This document shows positions 7,628 through 16,922 of a stretch of 64,000 bases of DNA, one piece after another. Source of the stretch: Lachnospiraceae bacterium (lineage in GTDB: Bacteria > Bacillota > Clostridia > Lachnospirales > Lachnospiraceae). The notes under the pieces are model-generated. The model did no database searches. It saw only the letters and a program-made list of their open reading frames with translations, and was not told where the DNA came from. The stretch spans positions 1 through 64,000 of the forward strand of contig SVEC01000003.1 in NCBI GenBank assembly GCA_015057555.1, given 5' to 3'. Positions within the stretch are counted from its first letter, which is position 1. Each line of letters starts with the position of its first letter. A program made the position numbers and the translations under genes.

Positions 7628-9706
7628 TTAACTTCCCCCTCCTCCGTAGCTGCCCCAGCTACGTCCACCACCAGTATATCCTCTGCTGGCGGTATTTATT
7701 CGGTGTGTATGAGCTCCACTTCGAACCGCATGTCCTATGCCGCGACTACCTCTATGAACTCTACCTGTTCTAATGTATGTGTTGTTAAATATTCCGTAAT
7801 CATAGTAATATCCCGTATCCATAGCCATGGCAGAAGCTCCCTCTGGTAGCTTAACCCCCAGAGCCGCTGTAACCTTTGTAGGAATTCCAAAGGCTGTGGC
7901 GTAGATGAAAAATCTTTCCCATATAGGCATATTTGCCACATTAGAATCAGATATAATATGGTCACTCTTTAGATAGTTGTAAAGTCCTCTCCACTTAGCG
8001 TATTCATTTTCGCCAACCTGAGTGAGAAGCACATAATTACCAGCTGTTTTGTAAAGGTAGATAGCACATACCAAGCAGGTTATACCTAATACAAAATATG
8101 CTCCGAATGCAAGGTCCAACCTAGTAAGACTAGAGAAAAGATTTACCACAATTAGTAATATAACAGCCCAATTCCTGTAAGCCTTAGCAGTCTTAAGAAG
8201 CTGGTCCTTAGGTCCTGTAAAGTCAGCCTTCTGCACATAGCCACCATTTACACCCATATTAGTGATGGCTTTCTTAATATTATCCTCGAAGTTAGCAGTG
8301 TATTCGTAATCCTGTGAAACTCTTCTCTGGAAGACGCTCATAAATATCTTGTCCCCACCAGCGTGACGCACCAGAAGGTTGTAATATAATATCTCGCTTT
8401 CAGTAAGCGGCTCTGCAGGCATAATTGATGCCTCCTGACTTTGAGCAGGATTCTTAATAGTAATCAAGGCGTCATTTGAACCATATTCTTCTATGTCTAC
8501 GTAATCCTTTCTGGCTAAGCTAAGAAGCAGTGCAGTGTAAATTCTTGAGTCGTCCTTAGGTGATTTGTCCTTGGAAAATACCAGTGCCGCAGCAAAGTTA
8601 GGATCTAAGTCACTAGGAATTCCAGTATAGAACTCCGGTACCTCTGCAGGCTGGTAGAATTTATGCAGTGCATTCATACGCTTTCTAGTGTTAAAGGTAT
8701 GGAAAAGTATGTAGCCGGAGATAGCAAATAAAATAATAAATACCGCAATTTTAGTTGTATTTGCCATGGCTGGTTTATTTGCCTCTGCTTTAGCCTCAGC
8801 ACGAATTTCATTTAAGGCATAGTCGAGGGTGTAATCATTATATCTTGCACTGTCAGTAAATATATGCTTATCTGCTCCGTAGGCAACAAGCTCAAACTCT
8901 ATATACTGGTTATATGGCTTAAACTGTAAATCCTCCTCATCCAAATCTATGGTAAAGGTGTGATAGCCAGGGTATAGTGTAGAGGATTCATTCACGTTAA
9001 AGCCATTAGAATTTGTACCGTAGGTATAGTATTCATAGTTGCCATAAGCAGGCATATCCTCATCAGGAATAATAATCTCAGCCTTATAGGACTCTAAATC
9101 TGTAACCGGCATCTCCCCGTAAAGTAAAAGGTAAAGGTCGGAGCAATCCTTGTACTTAAGTCCCACATGATTTATCTCATAGCATATCTCAAATGTAACC
9201 TCATCCCTGTATATTCCATCCACATAGAAGAATAAAGCTTCATAGCGGTCGTTGGCCTTACTGTATGGTCCCGGACTGTGATACCAGGTACCAGCAAGCT
9301 CATCCACCTCTAAATTGTCCCATTTCAATTTGCTGCACTTCTCTAATTCCACCAATGAACCATCATCCATAACCTGGTGCACGGAAAGCACATTGTAATC
9401 AAGTCTAAGTCCGTCTACCTCCTGCTCGATTAAATCTCTCCACAGCTCATAGCATAAGTCACTCTTGCTAGACTGATGCACATCAAAGGTAACACGCTCT
9501 GTAACTATAGCCTTGGTACCGTGAGCTGACTCGTCATTATATATTATCTGTGCCTCTACATCAGTAAGCTTTTGATAATCCCATGGTGATAAATCCACAT
9601 ATTCAAATATATATCCGTATTCAAATATTAGTGGAACAAGAATAGGCAACAAAAAGCATATTGCAAATAAACTGAAATATAAGGTCATACACCCCTTACC
9701 GCTCAT
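7628..9706 (-). CDS. DUF2207 family membrane protein
   Basis: A 692-aa membrane protein of the DUF2207 (YciQ-like) family. It has an N-terminal hydrophobic segment, a large extracytoplasmic beta-rich domain to about residue 310, a transmembrane helix (AVFIILFAISGYILF), a cytoplasmic region with the PSDLDPNFAAAL motif typical of the family, two further helices near residues 525-570, and a C-terminus ending in a Gly/Ser-rich tail (SYGGGGS). Function is unknown for the family. A canonical AAGGAGG precedes the ATG. It is the last gene of a minus-strand set after the DUF1538 and P-II-like genes (33 bp gap) and is followed by structured element A. Confidence 0.8.
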   Translation of the reverse strand: MSGKGCMTLYFSLFAICFLLPILVPLIFEYGYIFEYVDLSPWDYQKLTDVEAQIIYNDESAHGTKAIVTERVTFDVHQSSKSDLCYELWRDLIEQEVDGLRLDYNVLSVHQVMDDGSLVELEKCSKLKWDNLEVDELAGTWYHSPGPYSKANDRYEALFFYVDGIYRDEVTFEICYEINHVGLKYKDCSDLYLLLYGEMPVTDLESYKAEIIIPDEDMPAYGNYEYYTYGTNSNGFNVNESSTLYPGYHTFTIDLDEEDLQFKPYNQYIEFELVAYGADKHIFTDSARYNDYTLDYALNEIRAEAKAEANKPAMANTTKIAVFIILFAISGYILFHTFNTRKRMNALHKFYQPAEVPEFYTGIPSDLDPNFAAALVFSKDKSPKDDSRIYTALLLSLARKDYVDIEEYGSNDALITIKNPAQSQEASIMPAEPLTESEILYYNLLVRHAGGDKIFMSVFQRRVSQDYEYTANFEDNIKKAITNMGVNGGYVQKADFTGPKDQLLKTAKAYRNWAVILLIVVNLFSSLTRLDLAFGAYFVLGITCLVCAIYLYKTAGNYVLLTQVGENEYAKWRGLYNYLKSDHIISDSNVANMPIWERFFIYATAFGIPTKVTAALGVKLPEGASAMAMDTGYYYDYGIFNNTYIRTGRVHRGSRGIGHAVRSGAHTHRINTASRGYTGGGRSWGSYGGGGS

Positions 9707-9739
9707 AATTTATCCTCCTTGTTAATTAATATCCTTTGA

Positions 9740-10417
9740 TTAATCCTCTAAAAGTCTAAGTCCTGCAGTATCTGTAACAGGAAGAGAGAAGCATATAGCC
9801 TTGGCCTTTGTATTAAGCCCTGCCTCCTCCATAATAGCCTGCATAATAGCGTTCTTTTGCTCGGTCTTAACAACTATATACACAAGCTCCTTCTCCTGTG
9901 CCAGGGATACACCCATGAATTTTTCCGCTGCTGCCATACCTGTACCCTTGGCGTGGATAACTGTACCACCGTAGGCTCCGGCCTTTCTGGCTGCATCCAT
10001 AATAAGATTTGTATATCCAAGCTCTGCTATTACTACTATCAAATCGTGGGCTGTATTCTTCAATGTGGATTCCTCCTGTCTTTCATACTTATCATTTTCT
10101 ATCAAAAACTGTAATGCCTTTCTGCCGCCTATACTACTTAGGGGAACTGTAAATGCTATTCCTCCGCCAGGAGCATCTATCTTAAGCACTTTTTCAAGCT
10201 GTCTTTTTACAGTAAGCCATTTGTCTTCCTCCATAATGGCGGTTACAACGGTTTTCTCCTTAGATTCTAGTCCAAGCAGGTCCATGGTCTCGTTGGAAAC
10301 CGTTCCATAGCCGAGAGAGAGAAACATAACATTTAGCTCATTCTCCTGATAGAGCTTAGCATAGCTTGATGCAATTTTTCTATCCACTATAGTGGTCATC
10401 ATATATAAATTTCCCAT
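9740..10417 (-). CDS. Tandem P-II-like regulatory protein
   Basis: A 225-aa protein made of two P-II-like ferredoxin-fold halves (about 1-105 and 110-225). The second half retains a P-II-like pattern, MDAARKAGAYGGTVIHAKGTG, at the T-loop position. P-II-like proteins sense nucleotides or small metabolites and gate membrane transporters. Here the partner is almost certainly the DUF1538 membrane protein encoded only 9 bp upstream, an arrangement reminiscent of AmtB-GlnK. The usual GlnK uridylylation tyrosine motif is not visible, so control by direct ligand binding is inferred. The ligand cannot be read from sequence. Confidence 0.75.
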   Translation of the reverse strand: MGNLYMMTTIVDRKIASSYAKLYQENELNVMFLSLGYGTVSNETMDLLGLESKEKTVVTAIMEEDKWLTVKRQLEKVLKIDAPGGGIAFTVPLSSIGGRKALQFLIENDKYERQEESTLKNTAHDLIVVIAELGYTNLIMDAARKAGAYGGTVIHAKGTGMAAAEKFMGVSLAQEKELVYIVVKTEQKNAIMQAIMEEAGLNTKAKAICFSLPVTDTAGLRLLED

Positions 10418-10426
10418 ATGTCCTCC

Positions 10427-11989
10427 TTATAACTCGATAATCTCCATATCTCCATAAGCGGCAAGTGCTGTAAGGTCTGCCTGGCTGGCAAGCTCCTTGT
10501 GAAGCTTTGTATCCTTGATGCGATATACGAGTCCCATAATCTGAATAGTAATAAGTGGTGTCATGGCAACCATAGACACGATACCAAAGGCGTCAGCCAC
10601 AATATTTCCACCTAAGGCCCCGCAGGCGCCCATAGCAAATGGAAGTAAGAATGTAGCAGTCATAGGTCCTGATGCAACTCCACCTGAGTCAAAGGCGATA
10701 GCTGTAAATATTTTTGGTACGAAAAATGTAAGTACCAAGGCAATTAGATAGCCTGGTACAAGGAACCACATGATTGAGATTCCGGTAAGTACTCTGGTCA
10801 TGGCAAGACCAACTGATGCAGCTACACCTATGGACAAGCTCATGCCCATGGCCTTAGCTGAGATAGAGCCATCTGTAAGCTCCTCAACCTGCTTGGTAAG
10901 AACGAATACCGCAGGCTCAGCTTTAACGATAAAGTAACCAATCAACATACCTATAGGAATAATTATCCAAGCATAGGAAAGACCTGCTATGGTCTGCCCC
11001 AAGTAATTTCCTGCTGGCATAAAGCCTACATTTACACCGGTTAAGAAAAGCACAAGACCTATGTAAGTGTAGAAAATGCCTACAGTTATCTTGATTATAG
11101 TTGTCTTATTAATATCTCTTACTATTAGCTGAATAATAGTGAAGATTACTACTATAGGAAGCAGTGAAGCTGCAATCTCGTGTATATATGTTGGTATCCC
11201 GGCGGAGAATAATTTCCACAAATCAACAGTGTTAGCAACATCAGGAATGGAATCAGAAACCTGCTCTGAGGCTCCTGGCTCGTAGATAATTCCCAGAAGC
11301 ATAACTGCAAGGATTGGTCCTATGGAGCCCATGGACACCAAACCAAAGCTATCGTCTGCAGCATGCTTATCGCTTCGGATAGCAGAAATACCGATACCGA
11401 AGGCCATTATAAATGGAACGGTCATAGGTCCTGTTGTAACTCCACCTGAATCAAAGGCCACAGATAAGAAGTCTTTTTGAACAAATGGTGTAAGTGCAAA
11501 TATAAGCACATAGAAAAACACCAATAGATATGACAGTGGTATGCTAAGGAGCATACGAAGGATTGCCAGTACAAGAAATACAGCAACTCCAAGGGCCACC
11601 GCCAGAATAAGTGTCATATTCGGAATAGATGGAACCTGATTAGCCAGAACCTGAAGGTCCGGTTCAGATATGGTAATAACAAAGCCCATTACGAAGCTGA
11701 CCAATATAACGATAAAAAGATTCTTGGATTTAGTCATTACGGTACCGGTCCTCTCCCCTATAGGTGTCATAGAAAGCTCCACTCCTACGTTGAAGAATAG
11801 CATACCTATGACAAGTAATGTGGCACCTACTAGAAATGTCATCAATATACTAGGAGGTATAGGTGCTATGGTAAAGCAAAGCAGTAGCACTATTGCAAGA
11901 ATTGGCAGAACTGCTTTCATAGTTTCGGAGAACTTCTCGGAGAATTTATTTTTAAGTCTAAAATGTGGTAATTTCAATATTATAGTCAC
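10427..11989 (-). CDS. DUF1538 membrane protein, putative transporter
   Basis: A 520-aa polytopic membrane protein with two homologous DUF1538 halves. Each half carries the conserved pattern AFDSGGV(T/A)(T/S)GPMT (near residues 180 and 415), so the two repeats are seen directly. DUF1538 proteins are predicted transporters of unknown substrate. The protein is co-transcribed with a tandem P-II-like protein that probably gates it. The GTG at 11989 overlaps the AAAGGTGA ribosome site; a TTG four codons later (11977) has better spacing and may be the true start. Confidence 0.78.
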   Translation of the reverse strand: MTIILKLPHFRLKNKFSEKFSETMKAVLPILAIVLLLCFTIAPIPPSILMTFLVGATLLVIGMLFFNVGVELSMTPIGERTGTVMTKSKNLFIVILVSFVMGFVITISEPDLQVLANQVPSIPNMTLILAVALGVAVFLVLAILRMLLSIPLSYLLVFFYVLIFALTPFVQKDFLSVAFDSGGVTTGPMTVPFIMAFGIGISAIRSDKHAADDSFGLVSMGSIGPILAVMLLGIIYEPGASEQVSDSIPDVANTVDLWKLFSAGIPTYIHEIAASLLPIVVIFTIIQLIVRDINKTTIIKITVGIFYTYIGLVLFLTGVNVGFMPAGNYLGQTIAGLSYAWIIIPIGMLIGYFIVKAEPAVFVLTKQVEELTDGSISAKAMGMSLSIGVAASVGLAMTRVLTGISIMWFLVPGYLIALVLTFFVPKIFTAIAFDSGGVASGPMTATFLLPFAMGACGALGGNIVADAFGIVSMVAMTPLITIQIMGLVYRIKDTKLHKELASQADLTALAAYGDMEIIEL

Positions 11990-12178
11990 CTTTCTAAACT
12001 GTTATCTATAGATAAGAAATCTATTCCATTATTATACTATCATAAAATCATAGTTCTGTGTGGAAAAGATTTGTTATTAAAAGAATATGGACTTATTAGT
12101 GTAAAAATGTTACTATTCATATAAGTATGTTTATAAATAATATAATGGTAAAAGTGTACCTATAATGGGGAGAAAGAT

Positions 12179-13564
12179 ATGAGTAATCCATTTTCTAAAA
12201 ATGAAAAAAGCTTGAAGATTATAATAGTTGGCTGTGGCAAGGTTGGTATGACCTTGGCGGAGAGACTTAGTCAGGAAAAGCATGATGTAACAGTAATAGA
12301 TATAGATGCTGAGGCCATTCAGAAGGTTACCACTCTTTATGACGTTATGGGCGTAACCGGCAATGGTGCCAGCTTCAGCGTTCAGGATGAGGCAGGTATA
12401 AAAAAGGCGGACCTTATTATTGCAGTTACCTCATCAGATGAGCTTAATCTGCTTTGCTGTACCATAGCCCAAAAGGTAGGAGAGTGCGCGGCCATAGCCA
12501 GAGTTAGAAATCCGGACTACAGTGAGGAGCTTAGCTATCTTCGTAAGCAGCTGGGTATTTCTCTTATAATTAATCCGGAGCTTGAGACTGCAAAGGAGAT
12601 GTCCAGACTTCTTCGTCTGCCAACTGCCATAAGCATGAATTCCTTTGCCAAGGGTCACGTAGAGCTTGTTAAGTTTAAGCTGCCTGAGGATAATATGCTG
12701 GTTGGAAAGAAGATTATGGAGATAGGAGCCTCAAAGCTAGGAGTACTTATCTGTGGAATCGAAAGTGAGGGACAGCTGGATATACCGGATGGTTCAAATG
12801 TGTTTAAGGCAGGGGATTTGATTTCCTTTATTGCAACACCTCTTAATACACATAAATTCTTTAGACATATAGGAATGAAGACACATCATGTTAAGGACTG
12901 TATTATAGTTGGTGGAGGAAAGACCTCTTACTATCTGGCAAAGCAGCTTTCTGAAATGAATATTAATGTAAAGGTTATTGAACGTGATAAGAAGCATTGC
13001 GAGACACTTTGCACATTACTACCTAATGCCCTTGTAATAAACGGAGATGGAGCAGATGAATCTTTATTATTAGAGGAAGGTATAAAGGAAGCAGGCTCAT
13101 TTATCCCACTTACAGGCTTGGATGAGGAGAATATTCTTCTTACACTTTTTGCCAAGAAGAATTCTAAGGCAAAGGTTATAACTAAGATTAACAGAAGTAC
13201 ATTTAATGATGTAATCGACGGACTTGATATAGGAAGTGTCATCTATCCTAGATATATGTCCACAGAGACTATTATACGATATGTTCGTGGTATGCAGAAT
13301 TCCATAGGAAGTAATATTGAGACTCTGTACCACATATTTGAAAATAGAGCAGAGGCTATAGAGTTTGAGATAACTGAGGAGTCCCAGATTACTGGAAAGC
13401 CTCTTATGGAGCTTACCCTTAAGGAGGACCTTCTTGTGGCATGTATTAACAGAAGGGGAAGGATAATCATTCCTCGAGGTGGTGACACCATTCAGCCAGG
13501 CGATACAGTGGTTATTGTAACTACACACACAGGCTTTAAGGATGTAAGTGATATATTAAAATAA
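12179..13564 (+). CDS. trkA: Trk potassium uptake system NAD-binding subunit TrkA
   Basis: A 461-aa cytoplasmic gating subunit with two RCK_N-RCK_C units. The first Rossmann loop GCGKVG is at about residue 18 and the second, VGGGKTSYYLAKQL, near residue 240. Each is followed by a C-terminal TrkA-C domain. TrkA binds NAD(H) and ATP/ADP and opens the TrkH channel. The start has a GGGGAGAAAG ribosome site. trkH follows after 15 bp, forming a classic two-gene operon. A TATAAT (12141-12146) lies 32 bp upstream of the start, but a convincing -35 box is not seen. Confidence 0.93.
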   Translation: MSNPFSKNEKSLKIIIVGCGKVGMTLAERLSQEKHDVTVIDIDAEAIQKVTTLYDVMGVTGNGASFSVQDEAGIKKADLIIAVTSSDELNLLCCTIAQKVGECAAIARVRNPDYSEELSYLRKQLGISLIINPELETAKEMSRLLRLPTAISMNSFAKGHVELVKFKLPEDNMLVGKKIMEIGASKLGVLICGIESEGQLDIPDGSNVFKAGDLISFIATPLNTHKFFRHIGMKTHHVKDCIIVGGGKTSYYLAKQLSEMNINVKVIERDKKHCETLCTLLPNALVINGDGADESLLLEEGIKEAGSFIPLTGLDEENILLTLFAKKNSKAKVITKINRSTFNDVIDGLDIGSVIYPRYMSTETIIRYVRGMQNSIGSNIETLYHIFENRAEAIEFEITEESQITGKPLMELTLKEDLLVACINRRGRIIIPRGGDTIQPGDTVVIVTTHTGFKDVSDILK

Positions 13565-13579
13565 AGACAGGTAGCTAAA

Positions 13580-15040
13580 ATGAATTACAGAGTTGTAACA
13601 TATATATTAGGATGGGTATTGAATATTGAAGCAGGACTTATGTTGCTGCCCTTTATAGTGTCCCTAATCTATGGGGAGCTAGATAAGGGTATGGCATTTA
13701 TCTGGGTAATCCTTGGAAGTGCCCTGGTAGGAACCCTGCTGGTGGTGAAAAAGCCAAAGGACACTACCTTCTATCTAAAGGAGGGCTTCGTCACAGTTGC
13801 CTTAAGCTGGCTGATGATGTCTATGGTAGGAGCAGTGCCATTTGTAATAAATGGAGATATTCCCAGATACGTGGATGCTTTTTTCGAGACAGTATCGGGC
13901 TTTACCACTACCGGAGCAAGTATTCTGTCAGACATAGAAGCTTTAGCTCATTGTAGCCTGTTTTGGAGAAGCTTTACCCACTGGATAGGTGGTATGGGAG
14001 TTTTGGTATTTCTTCTCGCTATAATTCCTATGGCAGGAGGAACTCATATGAACCTTATGAAGGCGGAAAGCCCTGGCCCTTCGGTAGGTAAGATAGTGCC
14101 GAAGGTTAAGAATAACGCTATATTCTTATATGGAATATATATTGTGTTAACACTTATTATGGTGATTCTTCTGGTGGCAGGAGGAATGTCCTTATTTGAG
14201 TCGCTATGTACTGCCTTTGGTACTGCGGGTACAGGTGGATTTGGTATTAGAAATGACAGTCTTATGAGTGCCAGCCCATATATCCAATGGGTGGTAACTA
14301 TATTTATGATGCTGTTCGGTATTAATTTTGGAGTGTACTTTTTGATAATAACCGGCAAGCTAAAGGCAGCCCTTAAGCATGAGGAGGCAAGAACCTATTT
14401 TGCCATAATAATAGGTGCAGCGGTTATTATGTTTATAGATTTAAAGGACATAATAGAGGGTACTGCTGATGCCATAAGGCATATATTTTTCCAGATAGGC
14501 TCCATAATAACCACTACAGGTTTTTCCAGTGTGGATTTTGATATGTGGCCGGAAACCTCTAAGACCATACTGGTGCTCCTTATGTTTATAGGAGCCTGTG
14601 CAGGTAGTACCGGTGGTGGAATAAAGGTTGCCAGAATATTAATATTAATCAAGACATTTATTAAAGAGATAGTTTCCTTCCTTCATCCAAGAAGTGTGAA
14701 GAAGGTTAAGGCGGAGGGCAAGGTGGTAGAGCATGAGACACTTCGAGCTACAAATGTGTACTTTGTAACCTTTATGCTATTATTTGTAGTGTCAATACTT
14801 TTACTTTCCTTTGAGGGAAAGGATATGGTAACAAACTTTACTGCAGTTGCAGCAACTATAAATAACATAGGTCCTGGTCTTAACATGGTAGGACCGACAC
14901 AGAATTTTGGATTCTTCTCAGACTTTTCTAAGATTGTGTTAAGTTTTGATATGCTGGCGGGAAGACTGGAGCTGTTCCCATTGCTCCTGCTGTTTTGCCC
15001 ATCAGTTTGGAAGCCTAAGAAGAAATCTAAGACAGCTTAA
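13580..15040 (+). CDS. trkH: Trk potassium uptake system membrane subunit TrkH
   Basis: A 486-aa integral membrane K+ channel subunit of the TrkH/KtrB superfamily. Four pore-loop repeats are recognisable, including FTTTGASIL, GTAGTGGFGI, TTTGFSSVDF and the last near NNIGPGLNM. The motif HWIGGMGVLVF after the first pore loop is typical of TrkH. It works with TrkA encoded immediately upstream to take up K+ driven by ion gradients. Confidence 0.93.
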   Translation: MNYRVVTYILGWVLNIEAGLMLLPFIVSLIYGELDKGMAFIWVILGSALVGTLLVVKKPKDTTFYLKEGFVTVALSWLMMSMVGAVPFVINGDIPRYVDAFFETVSGFTTTGASILSDIEALAHCSLFWRSFTHWIGGMGVLVFLLAIIPMAGGTHMNLMKAESPGPSVGKIVPKVKNNAIFLYGIYIVLTLIMVILLVAGGMSLFESLCTAFGTAGTGGFGIRNDSLMSASPYIQWVVTIFMMLFGINFGVYFLIITGKLKAALKHEEARTYFAIIIGAAVIMFIDLKDIIEGTADAIRHIFFQIGSIITTTGFSSVDFDMWPETSKTILVLLMFIGACAGSTGGGIKVARILILIKTFIKEIVSFLHPRSVKKVKAEGKVVEHETLRATNVYFVTFMLLFVVSILLLSFEGKDMVTNFTAVAATINNIGPGLNMVGPTQNFGFFSDFSKIVLSFDMLAGRLELFPLLLLFCPSVWKPKKKSKTA

Positions 15041-15055
15041 TTTAAGATGATAATT

Positions 15056-15071
15056 CACCTGCTTGCAGGTG
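15056..15071. other. Short perfect inverted repeat
   Basis: CACCTGC-TT-GCAGGTG lies between trkH and the glycosyltransferase. It has no T-tract, so it is not a clear terminator; it could be a weak pause or an operator. Confidence 0.4.
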
Positions 15072-15098
15072 TTAAAGGATAAAGAGAGGAGGGGTACC

Positions 15099-16898
15099 GT
15101 GAAGTTTAATTTATCTGCAATTAATTCAACAAATATTAAAAAGGGAATAAGCTATATTAGAGAAAATGGTCTTGATGGTATCGCCTCAAGAGTTAGATAT
15201 AAGATGCAGGGCCCTGGTCTTGCCTATAATGGGTGGTACAGGGACAACCATATGCCATCAGAGGAGGAGCTTATTAACCAGAGAAATACAGGCTTTGATT
15301 ACAGACCGCTTATAAGTATTTTGGTGCCAATCTATGAGACTCCAGAGAGGTACCTAAGAGATATGATAGAGTCTGTAATTAATCAGACCTATGACAACTG
15401 GCAGCTGGTTATGGTGGATGGTAGCAAGAGAGATCAGGGGATACCTCGTACAGAGACCATAATAAGAGAGTATATGACAGAAGACAGAAAGATAGTGTAT
15501 GCTCCTTTGGAGAAAAATATGGGTATTGCCATAAATACAAATATGGCCTTTAACCTTTCCACTGGAGAGTATATTACACTTCTAGACCACGACGATTTGC
15601 TGACAAGAGATGCGCTTTATTCTGTGGTAAATGCTCTTCAGGAGGAAAAGTACGATGTGCTTTATTCTGATGAGGACAAGATATCTGAGGATGGAACTAA
15701 GGTTTCCGACCCTGCCTTCAAGCCGGATTTTTCCATAGATTTGCTTAGAGCACATAATTATATAACCCATCTCTTTGTGGTTAGTAGAAAGCTTCTTCTT
15801 GAAGTAGGTGGATTTGATTCAGAATATGACGGAGCTCAGGATTATGATGTGGCATTAAAATGCAGTGAGAAAACCAAGAGCATAAAGCATATTCCAAGAG
15901 TGCTATATCACTGGAGAATCAATGACAAGTCAGTGGCATTAAATCCTCATAAAAAGGAGTATGCTAAGGAAGCAGGTAAGAGAGCTCTTCAAGCTCATAT
16001 AGATAGATGTGGTTGCTTTGCCACGGTAACCCATACGGAAATGTGGAGCATGTATAAGGTAAGCTATGATACTCCTGGAAATCCGCCACTTTCCATAGTG
16101 ATTTCAGGTGGCAAAAATCGAGATATTATAGAGCGTTGTATCGGACCACTTTTTGAAAAAACCAGATACAGTGATTTTGAATTAATAATTGTTAATCCAT
16201 ATTCCGATGACAATGTTATGCAGAAGTTTTATGCAAGACTTGAATCCACTAGAAAGAATATTAGAGTGGTGGAATATGGTGGAGAACCCAATCCTACAAG
16301 TATGAAAAATTTTGGAGCATCCAAGGCAAAGGGAGATTATATCTTATTCCTGGATTATGGTGTGGAGAAGCTGGAGGTTACTGCAGTAAAGGAAATGCTT
16401 GGACACTGTATGAGAAAGGATGTAGGAGTGGTAGGAGGAGCTATATTTGATGATAGAGGAATTACCATTTCCCAGGGAATGGCAGTAGGCATCAATGGAC
16501 CATTTTCACATCTTTATAAGGGTGTAAAGAAGGGGGATTTTGGTTACCTGATGCATAACCGTGTAAATGCAAACTACAGTGCAGTTTCAGGTGCCTGTAT
16601 GATGGTTAAGAGGTCGCTGCTCAAAGGTTTGGGAGGTTTTTCGGAAAAGTTTAAAACTGAACTTGCAGATGTGGATTTTTGTCTTAGAATTAGAGAGCAT
16701 GGATATCTGGTTGTAGGAGTGGCGGATGCTACATGGCATTTGTGTAGTGAGGCGGATAATAAATCAGAGGACTATGATACCTATTTCAAGAGAGAAACAG
16801 GACTTTTTGAAATACTCTGGAGCAATATTATTAATAATGGCGACCCATATTATAATCCTAACTTTACAAGGAATGGAGAATGTCACGATATAAAATAA
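15099..16898 (+). CDS. Family 2 glycosyltransferase (two GT2-like domains)
   Basis: A 599-aa glycosyltransferase. The first GT-A domain (about residues 70-300) shows ISILVPIYETPERYL, the DHDD metal/sugar-nucleotide motif and YSDEDK. The second, less conserved GT2-like domain occupies roughly residues 330-560 (LSIVISGG..., VDFCLRIREHG). The same architecture occurs in the 827-aa protein at 49217, so both probably elongate surface glycans. GTG 15099 is chosen because GAGGAGGGG (15086-15094) sits just upstream; the longer frame from TTG 15063 runs through that ribosome site. No transmembrane segments are seen. Donor and acceptor are unknown. Confidence 0.82.
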   Translation: MKFNLSAINSTNIKKGISYIRENGLDGIASRVRYKMQGPGLAYNGWYRDNHMPSEEELINQRNTGFDYRPLISILVPIYETPERYLRDMIESVINQTYDNWQLVMVDGSKRDQGIPRTETIIREYMTEDRKIVYAPLEKNMGIAINTNMAFNLSTGEYITLLDHDDLLTRDALYSVVNALQEEKYDVLYSDEDKISEDGTKVSDPAFKPDFSIDLLRAHNYITHLFVVSRKLLLEVGGFDSEYDGAQDYDVALKCSEKTKSIKHIPRVLYHWRINDKSVALNPHKKEYAKEAGKRALQAHIDRCGCFATVTHTEMWSMYKVSYDTPGNPPLSIVISGGKNRDIIERCIGPLFEKTRYSDFELIIVNPYSDDNVMQKFYARLESTRKNIRVVEYGGEPNPTSMKNFGASKAKGDYILFLDYGVEKLEVTAVKEMLGHCMRKDVGVVGGAIFDDRGITISQGMAVGINGPFSHLYKGVKKGDFGYLMHNRVNANYSAVSGACMMVKRSLLKGLGGFSEKFKTELADVDFCLRIREHGYLVVGVADATWHLCSEADNKSEDYDTYFKRETGLFEILWSNIINNGDPYYNPNFTRNGECHDIK

Positions 16899-16922
16899 CC
16901 TATAGAAAAATGGAGAGAAGAT

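Noticed and set aside
12001-12178. c-di-AMP (ydaO) riboswitch before trkA
   Set aside because: The gap between divergent genes is short and AT-rich, without the conserved ydaO helices.
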